From: an uncultured Flavobacterium sp. | GTDB lineage: Bacteria; Bacteroidota; Bacteroidia; Flavobacteriales; Flavobacteriaceae | Assembly: GCF_963422545.1 (NCBI RefSeq) | Contig: NZ_OY730230.1 | Coordinates: forward strand, 186,001 to 250,000 | Length of the DNA stretch: 64,000 bases | Reading direction: 5' to 3' | In this document: positions 17,977 through 25,518 of the stretch, in pieces | How the letters are laid out: each line of letters starts with the position of its first letter | How positions within the stretch are numbered: the stretch's first letter is position 1 | Notes under the pieces: generated by a model | Database searches by the model: none | What the model was told of the DNA's origin: nothing | Seen by the model: only the letters and a program-made list of their open reading frames with translations | Translations under genes and position numbers: made by a program

Positions 17977-18792
17977 ATGAATAAAGATCAATTACTTACG
18001 AAACTATGGGAGCAATATGCTGATATTACTCCATCTGCGAGAAAAATACATGAATTATTAGAAAACAGAGGCGAGGAAATCCAGAATGACCATATCGCAA
18101 TTCGTACTTTCAATGATAAGCGTGTTAATATTGAGGTATTAGAAAAACCTTTTTTAAATGTTGGTTATGAAGCAAAAGGAGAATATAATTTTGAAACTAA
18201 AAAATTATATGCCAAACATTATGAGCATGCAACAGATAAAAGCGCGCCAAGAATTTTTATTTCTGAATTAGAATTGGAAAAATGTTCGGCTGAATTGCAA
18301 GAGACAGTACAGAATATATTGAACAGTTGTGATCAAAGTGTATTTAATGATCCTGAATTGGTTTTAAGCGGATCTGTTTGGAAAGGAAACTCACAAGCAA
18401 TTTACAAATCATTATTAGAAGAATCTGAATATGCAGCTTGGATGTACGTTTACGGTTTTAGAGCAAATCACTTCACTATAAATACGAATGCTTTAAAAGA
18501 TTTTAAAACATTAGAAGAATTAAACAACTTCTTAGAAGAAAGCGGTTGGAAACTAAACGCATCTGGTGGAAAAATCAAAGGAACACCAGAGCAATTATTA
18601 GAACAATCAAGCACATTGGCAGATTTATACGTAGTTGATTTTGAGGAAGGAGCATTAGAAATTCCGTCTTGCTATTATGAATTTGCACTTCGTTACCCAA
18701 TGGCAAACGGAGAATTGTACCAAGGATTTGTAGCATCATCTGCTGATAAAATCTTTGAAAGTACAGATGTAAAGTTGCAGGAAACTAAATAA
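17977..18792 (+). CDS. hglS: 2-oxoadipate dioxygenase/decarboxylase (HglS, DUF1338)
   Basis: A 271-residue DUF1338 protein. Characterised members (P. putida HglS) are Fe(II) enzymes that turn 2-oxoadipate into D-2-hydroxyglutarate plus CO2, in lysine breakdown. The three metal ligands appear conserved: His39 in NDHIAIRTF, His165 in FRANHFTIN, and Glu235 in SCYYEFALRYP. Residues 228-242 (EIPSCYYEFALRYP) carry the family signature. It is cytosolic and the first gene of the plus-strand catabolic island, divergent from Lrp; a -7 element lies about 33 bases upstream of the start. Bacteroidota DUF1338 proteins are shorter than the about 450-residue P. putida enzyme; this one fits the short group. 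Confidence 0.85.
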   Translation: MNKDQLLTKLWEQYADITPSARKIHELLENRGEEIQNDHIAIRTFNDKRVNIEVLEKPFLNVGYEAKGEYNFETKKLYAKHYEHATDKSAPRIFISELELEKCSAELQETVQNILNSCDQSVFNDPELVLSGSVWKGNSQAIYKSLLEESEYAAWMYVYGFRANHFTINTNALKDFKTLEELNNFLEESGWKLNASGGKIKGTPEQLLEQSSTLADLYVVDFEEGALEIPSCYYEFALRYPMANGELYQGFVASSADKIFESTDVKLQETK

Positions 18793-18825
18793 TAAAAGCA
18801 GCTTTTTTATAGAGAATGAAGTAAT

Positions 18826-18916
18826 TCCTGCAAGGTTTTTTTCAACCTTGTAGGTATAACAATATACTCAAAACCTATTATTTAAAACCTACAAGGTTGA
18901 AAAAAAACTTGCAGGA
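18826..18916. repeat. REP-like inverted repeat between hglS and the aldehyde dehydrogenase
   Basis: Two 30-base arms (18826-18855 and 18887-18916) with one mismatch; the left arm begins TCCTGCAAGGTTTTTTTC. A shorter relative forms the hairpin at 30972-31008. It separates hglS from the next gene and can fold in the message. Confidence 0.85.
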
Positions 18917-18940
18917 TAACGAACTCAAAAAAAAGTCGGA

Positions 18941-20494
18941 ATGACAACAACAGAATTACGATTTGGAATAGAAGAAGCCTTAGACCAATTAGGTATAAAG
19001 GAAATTAATGAAGGAACTTCAACAGGATTAAACAATTTTTCGAACGGAGAAATTTTAGAAAGTTATTCTCCGGTAGACGGACAATTAATTGGAAAAATTA
19101 AAACTTCGACTGCCGCTGATTACGAAAAAGTAATGGAATCTGCTACCGCTGCTTTCAAACAATTCAGAGTAATGCCAGCGCCGCAACGTGGAGAAATCGT
19201 GCATCAGTTTGGAGAAAAATTACGCCAAAACAAAGAAGCTTTAGGAAAACTGGTTTCTTATGAAATGGGTAAATCATTACAGGAAGGTTACGGAGAAGTT
19301 CAGGAAATGATCGACATCTGTGACTTTGCAGTAGGACTTTCGCGTCAGCTGCACGGATTAACGATGCATTCAGAGCGTCCAGGACACAGAATGTACGAAC
19401 AATATCATCCTTTGGGAGTTGTCGGAATCATTTCGGCATTCAACTTTCCGGTAGCAGTTTGGGCTTGGAATACAGCTTTGGCTTGGATTTGTGGTGATGT
19501 TTGCGTTTGGAAACCATCTGAGAAAACGCCTCTTTGCGGAATTGCCTGCCAGAATATTATTGCTGAGGTTATCAAAGAAAATAATCTTCCGGAAGGTATT
19601 TCATGCTTAATCAATGGCGATTATAAAATAGGAGAGTTGTTGACAAGCGATAAGCGTGTACCGTTAATTTCGGCTACAGGTTCTACTCGTATGGGTAAAA
19701 TCGTAGCGCAGGTAGTTGCGGGACGTTTAGGAAGTTCATTATTAGAATTAGGCGGAAACAATGCGATTATCGTTACGCCGGATGCAGATATTAAAATGAC
19801 CGTTATTGGTGCCGTTTTTGGAGCCGTAGGAACAGCGGGACAAAGATGTACATCAACACGTCGTTTGATCATTCACGAAAGTATTTATGATAAAGTTAAA
19901 GATGCAATTGTTTCAGCCTACAAACAGTTACGTATCGGAAACCCATTAGACGAAAAAAATCATGTTGGTCCGCTAATCGATAAACATGCAGTCGAAATGT
20001 ACAATCAGGCTCTTGAAAAAGTAGTTGCCGAGGGAGGAAAAATCCTTGTTGAAGGCGGTGTACTTTCAGGAGAAGGTTACGAAAGCGGTTGCTACGTAAA
20101 ACCTGCAATTGCAGAAGCTGATAACACATTTGAAATTGTACAACACGAAACTTTTGCCCCAGTCTTGTACTTATTAAAATACTCAGGAACTGTGACCGAT
20201 GCCATTGCTATCCAGAACGGTGTAGCACAAGGATTATCCTCTGCAATTATGACCAATAATTTAAGAGAAGCTGAATTGTTCTTGTCTGTTACAGGATCTG
20301 ACTGTGGTATTGCAAACGTAAATATTGGAACATCAGGTGCTGAAATTGGAGGAGCTTTTGGTGGAGAAAAAGAAACAGGCGGAGGAAGAGAATCCGGATC
20401 TGATGCCTGGAAAGTTTATATGCGAAGACAAACTAATACAATCAACTACACAACGAGTTTACCATTAGCACAAGGAATAAAATTTGACTTATAA
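18941..20494 (+). CDS. amaB: Aminoadipate-semialdehyde dehydrogenase (ALDH7 type)
   Basis: A 517-residue NAD(P)+-dependent aldehyde dehydrogenase. The catalytic base Glu269 is in LLELGGNNAIIV and the nucleophile Cys303 in GTAGQRCTSTRRL; 'ELGGNNAI' plus 'GQRCT.TRRL' are typical of ALDH7 (antiquitin/AmaB), which oxidises 2-aminoadipate 6-semialdehyde to 2-aminoadipate. Directly after hglS and before the GH genes; a strong hairpin follows it. In human cells the same step (ALDH7A1) joins lysine and hydroxylysine catabolism. Cytosolic. The substrate is inferred from family and context. Confidence 0.85.
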   Translation: MTTTELRFGIEEALDQLGIKEINEGTSTGLNNFSNGEILESYSPVDGQLIGKIKTSTAADYEKVMESATAAFKQFRVMPAPQRGEIVHQFGEKLRQNKEALGKLVSYEMGKSLQEGYGEVQEMIDICDFAVGLSRQLHGLTMHSERPGHRMYEQYHPLGVVGIISAFNFPVAVWAWNTALAWICGDVCVWKPSEKTPLCGIACQNIIAEVIKENNLPEGISCLINGDYKIGELLTSDKRVPLISATGSTRMGKIVAQVVAGRLGSSLLELGGNNAIIVTPDADIKMTVIGAVFGAVGTAGQRCTSTRRLIIHESIYDKVKDAIVSAYKQLRIGNPLDEKNHVGPLIDKHAVEMYNQALEKVVAEGGKILVEGGVLSGEGYESGCYVKPAIAEADNTFEIVQHETFAPVLYLLKYSGTVTDAIAIQNGVAQGLSSAIMTNNLREAELFLSVTGSDCGIANVNIGTSGAEIGGAFGGEKETGGGRESGSDAWKVYMRRQTNTINYTTSLPLAQGIKFDL

Positions 20495-20545
20495 GCCGAT
20501 CTAGAACTGAAGCTTATACAAAAGTCACCATAATTAAGAATACCG

Positions 20546-20590
20546 TAATTTATTTGGTCAGTGTTTTACCACCACTGACTAAATAAATTA
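20546..20590. terminator. Hairpin after the aldehyde dehydrogenase
   Basis: An 18-base near-perfect stem (TAATTTATTTGGTCAGTG against its inverse, one G-T pair) with a short loop, starting 51 bases after the stop. The weak T run makes a true terminator uncertain, but it marks the end of the hglS-ALDH transcript. Confidence 0.5.
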
Positions 20591-20651
20591 TTTGTATAAA
20601 AATAAAAAAACTAAAAAGCGAAAATTTTAATTAACCAAAACCATTACCAAA

Positions 20652-20765
20652 ATGAAAAAACTATTAGTTAGGAAGCTAAACCTACTTCCTTTACTGTTAT
20701 GTTTGCGGTTGCCAAACATCAATTTTGCACAAGCGCAAAAAACAACTTTTACCCAATTCCTTTGA
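20652..20765 (+). pseudogene. Fossil signal-peptide fragment of a lost exported protein
   Basis: ATG-starting 37-codon frame with MKKLLVRKLNLLPLLLC and then NINFAQAQ, i.e. an export signal, followed by only about 9 more codons and TGA at 20763-20765. The next frame continues with a few codons (FYPIPLTELQTK) before a stop, as if a gene had been deleted to its two ends with a frame change. It lies between the dehydrogenase and the GH63 gene. Alternatively it is a chance short frame. Confidence 0.4.
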
Positions 20766-20805
20766 CAGAATTACAAACGAAATAAGCACTAAAAAAAGAA
20801 TTCAA

Positions 20806-20915
20806 TTAAAGTTTTTTTTCGCGACGAATTCCACGAATCTACACTAATTTATTAAGTTGATTATTTTTAAAATAATTCGTGATAATTTGTGGAATTCGTG
20901 GCGAACTTTTTTCTG
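20806..20915. repeat. REP-like palindrome (CGACGAATTCC family)
   Basis: Imperfect long palindrome, left part CGACGAATTCCACGAAT, right part GTGGAATTCGTGGCG. A second copy is at 25408-25492. The two copies bracket the GH63-GH42 pair. Confidence 0.8.
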
Positions 20916-20986
20916 AAAATACTTAACGTAATGAAACATTTAGTATATTATACCTAAATAAAAACACACCATAAAAACAAAATAAT

Positions 20987-22993
20987 ATGGGCAAAAAGAA
21001 AATACTTTTTATTCTTGCATCCTTTTTTATACTGCAATTTGGTTGGTCACAAAAGAGTTTTCCAAACTTAGAATCCGCCAAAAACAGTATAAATTACAAA
21101 GGAAACCCAACAAATGCCACCGACAGAAAACCATTGGCATTCTCGGATAAAGGCGCATGGTTTGCCTTCGGATTCTTAGAACAATCAGAAGTTCAGGCAG
21201 GATTTTCAGGACCATTTTTAATGACAGAACAAAATGGAGTTTGGTTAAGTCCATCGTTTGTTTCGCTTCAGCTAAAGGACGAAAACAAACAAGAAGCCAT
21301 CAACTGGAAAAGTGCATTGGTTGCTCAAAACAGCTACAACAGCCATTTAGAACAAGAATTTAAAAATGAAAAATTAGAGATAAAACAGCAATTAGTGTTT
21401 TTATCAGGACATTCGGTATTACAAAAAACAAGCATTACCAATAAATCAGGAAAAACGATAACACTATTTCCTTCGTATGAATCGAATATATTTTTAGATG
21501 ATTTACAATTATCGAAAGAAGGAAACATATTAAAAATCGTTTCCACAAAAAGTACAGCCACAGGTTATATTCAGTTTTTGAAAAGCAATCCCGAAATTGA
21601 AATTTCAAAACAAGGATATAAAGCACAAACAGAAAAACTGGTATTAAAACCAAACGAAACCAAAGAAATTGTAGTTGCTCAAACCTTTATTTTTGCTCAA
21701 TATTCATGGAAAAATGAAAACGAGGTTATTGCAAAAACAACATTCAACACTTTACTTAACAACACACAAAAAGAAAAAGAAAAGCAATTAGCACAATTAA
21801 TTGCAAAAAAGAAAAGCATTTACAAAGATGCCGTTTATTCTGATTTGGTTGCAAAACTAGTATTGACATTACAAAATAATACCAGAATTGCCGCTGAAGG
21901 ATTAAAACATGGCGGACTTTTTCCGAGTTACAATTACGAATGGTTTCATGGTTTTTGGGCTTGGGACAGTTGGAAACATGCAGTTGCTGTAGCCAATTAT
22001 GATTCGGAATTAGCAAAAAATCAAATGAGAGCTTTGTTTGATTATCAGGAACCAAACGGCTTTATTCCGGATTGTATTTACAGAAATAATCTTTTGGAAG
22101 AGAATAATTACCGAAACACAAAAGCGCCACTTGCTGCATGGGCAATCTGGAAAATTTATGAGAAAACAAAAGACGTTAATTTCATAAAAGAGTTTTACCC
22201 AAAGCTAAAATTATATCACAATTGGTGGTACAAAGAGCGTGATCACGATCAGGATGGTTTATGCGAATTTGGCTCAACTGACGGTACTGTAATCGCAGCA
22301 AAATGGGAAAGCGGAATGGACAACGCCGTTCGTTTTGATGATAGCAAAATCCTGAAAAATGGAGAAAAAGCGTATTCATTAGATCAGGAAAGTGTCGATT
22401 TAAACTCGTTTTTATATGCCGAGAAAAACTATCTGAACAAAATGGCTGAGGTTTTAAAACTGACCGAAGAAGCTAAAAAATGGAAAGACGAAAGTGTTAC
22501 CTTAAAATCTAAAATTCAGAATCAGTTTTGGGATGGCGCAACAGGTTGGTTTTACGACACAACAATCGACGGAAAAACATTGATAAAAGCAATGGGATGC
22601 GAAGGATATTTACCAATTTGGGCAGAAGTTGCAACAGCAGAACAAGCCAAAGCAGCCAAAACAAATATGCTGGATACAAATTCCCTAAACACATTTGTTC
22701 CTTTGCCAACATTGGCAGCAAATCATCCTAAATTTAAACCTGATAACGGATATTGGAGAGGACCGGTTTGGTTAGATCAAAGTTATTTTGGAATTAACGG
22801 ATTAGAAAAATACAGATACAAAAACGAAGCAAACGAATTGGCACATAAACTAATTCATAATGCCGAAGGAGTTTTAGACAAAGGCACTTCAATTAGAGAA
22901 AACTATCAGCCAATTACAGGAAAAGGTTTAGAAGCCTTTAATTTTAGTTGGTCAGCGTCTCATTATTTAATGATGCTTTTAGAAGATAAATAG
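20987..22993 (+). CDS. GH63 alpha-glucosidase, exported
   Basis: A 668-residue protein with an N-terminal signal peptide (MGKKKILFILASFFILQF to about residue 21, then SQ). The C-terminal (alpha/alpha)6 barrel has WESGMDN at 440-446 (Asp445 is the probable acid) and the GH63 signatures GPVWLDQSYFGINGLEKY and RENYQPITGKGLEAFNFSWS. GH63 enzymes hydrolyse terminal alpha-glucose, including alpha-1,2-linked glucose in the eukaryotic processing glucosidase I; E. coli YgjK is a bacterial member. Here it lies between lysine-side catabolic genes. Possible role: removal of glucose from glucosyl-galactosyl-hydroxylysine. Substrate is not proven; another alpha-glucoside is possible. Confidence 0.82.
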   Translation: MGKKKILFILASFFILQFGWSQKSFPNLESAKNSINYKGNPTNATDRKPLAFSDKGAWFAFGFLEQSEVQAGFSGPFLMTEQNGVWLSPSFVSLQLKDENKQEAINWKSALVAQNSYNSHLEQEFKNEKLEIKQQLVFLSGHSVLQKTSITNKSGKTITLFPSYESNIFLDDLQLSKEGNILKIVSTKSTATGYIQFLKSNPEIEISKQGYKAQTEKLVLKPNETKEIVVAQTFIFAQYSWKNENEVIAKTTFNTLLNNTQKEKEKQLAQLIAKKKSIYKDAVYSDLVAKLVLTLQNNTRIAAEGLKHGGLFPSYNYEWFHGFWAWDSWKHAVAVANYDSELAKNQMRALFDYQEPNGFIPDCIYRNNLLEENNYRNTKAPLAAWAIWKIYEKTKDVNFIKEFYPKLKLYHNWWYKERDHDQDGLCEFGSTDGTVIAAKWESGMDNAVRFDDSKILKNGEKAYSLDQESVDLNSFLYAEKNYLNKMAEVLKLTEEAKKWKDESVTLKSKIQNQFWDGATGWFYDTTIDGKTLIKAMGCEGYLPIWAEVATAEQAKAAKTNMLDTNSLNTFVPLPTLAANHPKFKPDNGYWRGPVWLDQSYFGINGLEKYRYKNEANELAHKLIHNAEGVLDKGTSIRENYQPITGKGLEAFNFSWSASHYLMMLLEDK

Positions 22994-23019
22994 TTAAACA
23001 AGCTCTTGTGTATAAAATT

Positions 23020-23158
23020 TTAACACATAGAAACATAGATTCTGTACGTTCAAAAAAGGCGTTTCACTTCGCATTAATGCACATAGCTATGTGTGAAGAA
23101 ATGTATTTCTTTTTTAATCTCTTTTTTAAGAATAAAACCTATGTTTCTATGTGTTTAA
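23020..23158. repeat. REP-like element with CACATAGCTATGTG centre
   Basis: Outer arms TTAACACATAGAAACATAG and CTATGTTTCTATGTGTTTAA enclose a perfect 14-base palindrome CACATAGCTATGTG (23080-23093). Related copies at 38940-39195 and 40903-40948. Lies between GH63 and GH42. Confidence 0.8.
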
Positions 23159-23234
23159 TTAAACTTTTATAAATTACCGACAGCGAGTTAAGAATAACTA
23201 TCTAAATTTGATTAACACAACAATATTACAAAGT

Positions 23235-25370
23235 ATGTTCAACAAAAATATATCGCTTACAAAAATAGTATTGACAGGATTGCTTATTGCAAGTTGCAAT
23301 TCGGCGCCTGTTTTTGCTCAAAGCAAAAAAGCTACAGTTACAGAAAAGAAAGATTCGCAGCGTTTTTTCTCAAAGCCTGATTTAATGCAAATAGGTGTTT
23401 ATTATTATCCCGAACAATGGCCGAGAGAACAATGGGAACGTGATTTAAAAAACATCAAAAAACTGGGATTTGAATTTACGCATTTCGCTGAATTTGCCTG
23501 GACTTATATGGAACCTGAAGAAGGTAAATATGATTTTAAATGGTTGGATGATGCTTTGGCTATAGCCGAAAAACAAGGATTAAAAGTAATTCTTTGTACA
23601 CCAACGCCAACTCCTCCGGCTTGGATGGGAGAGAAGTATCCTGAGATTTATTTAGTAGATGCAAGTGGTCGCCGTAGAGAACACGGTAACAGAGCCAATC
23701 AATCTGTTTCGAACGAAAAATACAGAGAGTTTGTAGAAAAAATCGTTACAGAACTTGGAAAAAGATACGGTAAAAACAAAAACATCATGGGCTGGCAAGT
23801 GGATAACGAACCAGGCGCACCAGATGATTTTAGTCCGTCTGCACAAAAAGGATTTCAGAAATGGCTTAAAACCAAATACGGAACAATCGAAAATCTGAAT
23901 AAAGAATGGGTTGCAAGTTTCTGGAGCATTCGATATAATAATTTCGAACAAATCGCTATTCCAAATGCAGAGCTTTATTCTGAAGACAAATTGAGTCCGC
24001 ATGCGATATTGGATTTCAAAAGATACACTGCAGATTCTCAGGCAGAATATCTGAATTTACAAGCAGAAACACTTCGTAAATATATTGACCCAAAACAATG
24101 GATTACTACAAATTATACTAACGTAGTTTACGGTGCAGATCCTAGAAGAACCGATAAAATGGATTTTGCAACTTACACAATGTATCCCGTAAGCGGAAGA
24201 AATACATTGGGAGGTCAGAATTTTAGAATGGGACAACCTAATAAAATTTCAGAAGCCAATGATTATTACAGATCTATAAATGGTGTTACAGGCGTTATGG
24301 AAATGCAGCCGGGACAAGTAAATTGGGCAAGCATAAACCCGCAATTGCTTCCGGGAACGGTTCATATGTGGATTTCACAAGCTTTTGGCGGAGGATGTTC
24401 GTTTACTTGCACATACAGATACAGACATCCGTTAGGAAGCAGCGAAATGTATCACGACGGAATCGTAGGAACTGATGGAGTAACTTTGTCACAAGGCGGA
24501 AAAGAGTTTGTACAATCAATCGAAGACATGAAATTGCTTCGTAAAGAATACAATCCAAAAGCGGTGATTCCAGAGAATCTTTCGAAAAGAAAAACTGGAT
24601 TTTTATGGAGTCATGAAAATCTTTGGGACCTGGAAAACCAAAAACAAACAGAATTTTGGAGTACATGGAGACATAGAAATACGTACACATCAGCTATAAA
24701 ATCAACTGGTGCACCAATGGATTTTATTACAGAAGAAGATGATTTCTCTGCTTATCCGTTTATTGTCGCTCCGGCTTATCAGCTTATCGATCAGAAATTA
24801 GTCGACAAATGGACGAAATATGTAGAGAATGGCGGAAACTTAATTCTTTCTTGCCGTACGGGTCAAAAAGATAAAAACGGACATTTCTTTGAAGCTAATT
24901 GGAGCGCACCAATCGTGCCTTTAATTGGAGCTGATGTAGAATTTTTTGACATGCTTGTCGAAGATGTAAACGGAACTATAAATGCCGGAACGAATACCTA
25001 CAAATGGAATTCATGGGCAGATGTTTTAAACCCAAAACAAGGAACTGAAGTTTTAGCAACTTATGCAGATCAGTTTTATAAAGGAAAAGCAGCGGCAATT
25101 ACCAGAAAATTAGGCAAAGGAACAATCACTTATATTGGCGCCGAAAGTAAAGACGGAAACTTGGAAAGACAAGTTGTCCGAACAATTTACGAACGTGCAA
25201 AAGTTGCGATCGAAGACTTGCCAAGAGGTGTATATGTAGAATGGAGAGATGGTTTTTATGTGGGCGTAAATTATACAAATGAGCCAGTAAACTTGCCAGT
25301 TCCTCAAGGAAGTAAAATATTGATTGGACAAAATCCTTTACAGCCGGCTCAGGCTATTATTTGGAAATAA
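23235..25370 (+). CDS. GH42 beta-galactosidase, lipoprotein
   Basis: A 711-residue protein counted from the ATG at 23235. A TTG 27 bases upstream is in frame, but the ATG gives a proper signal ending in a lipobox (LLIASC, Cys21), so it is chosen. GH42 features: IGVYYYPEQWPREQWERDLK near 53-72, catalytic acid/base Glu192 in QVDNEPG, nucleophile Glu356 in GVMEMQPGQ, then a beta-galactosidase trimerisation-like domain (about 415-610). GH42 retains configuration and cleaves terminal beta-galactose or alpha-L-arabinopyranose. As a surface or periplasmic lipoprotein it would act outside the cytoplasm. Next to GH63 and the hydroxylysine kinase-like gene, it could release galactose from hydroxylysine after the glucosidase has acted. 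Confidence 0.85.
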   Translation: MFNKNISLTKIVLTGLLIASCNSAPVFAQSKKATVTEKKDSQRFFSKPDLMQIGVYYYPEQWPREQWERDLKNIKKLGFEFTHFAEFAWTYMEPEEGKYDFKWLDDALAIAEKQGLKVILCTPTPTPPAWMGEKYPEIYLVDASGRRREHGNRANQSVSNEKYREFVEKIVTELGKRYGKNKNIMGWQVDNEPGAPDDFSPSAQKGFQKWLKTKYGTIENLNKEWVASFWSIRYNNFEQIAIPNAELYSEDKLSPHAILDFKRYTADSQAEYLNLQAETLRKYIDPKQWITTNYTNVVYGADPRRTDKMDFATYTMYPVSGRNTLGGQNFRMGQPNKISEANDYYRSINGVTGVMEMQPGQVNWASINPQLLPGTVHMWISQAFGGGCSFTCTYRYRHPLGSSEMYHDGIVGTDGVTLSQGGKEFVQSIEDMKLLRKEYNPKAVIPENLSKRKTGFLWSHENLWDLENQKQTEFWSTWRHRNTYTSAIKSTGAPMDFITEEDDFSAYPFIVAPAYQLIDQKLVDKWTKYVENGGNLILSCRTGQKDKNGHFFEANWSAPIVPLIGADVEFFDMLVEDVNGTINAGTNTYKWNSWADVLNPKQGTEVLATYADQFYKGKAAAITRKLGKGTITYIGAESKDGNLERQVVRTIYERAKVAIEDLPRGVYVEWRDGFYVGVNYTNEPVNLPVPQGSKILIGQNPLQPAQAIIWK

Positions 25371-25407
25371 AAGTAAAAGTTTGCCACGAAGTATTTGGAA
25401 ATAAAGT

Positions 25408-25492
25408 TTGCCACGAATTCCACGAATTAGCACGAATTTTTTAAAATAGCATACGCATAGTAATTAGTGTAAATTCGTGAAATTCGTGGCAA
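25408..25492. repeat. REP-like palindrome (second copy of the CGAATTCC family)
   Basis: Left GTTTGCCACGAATTCCACGAA, right TTCGTGAAATTCGTGGC. Just before it, from 25358, the end of the GH42 gene (TATTTGGAAATAAA) plus GTTTGCCACGAA is duplicated once in tandem, a small recent duplication at the gene end. Confidence 0.8.
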
Positions 25493-25518
25493 AAAAAAAA
25501 TAATTTAATATAGTAACA

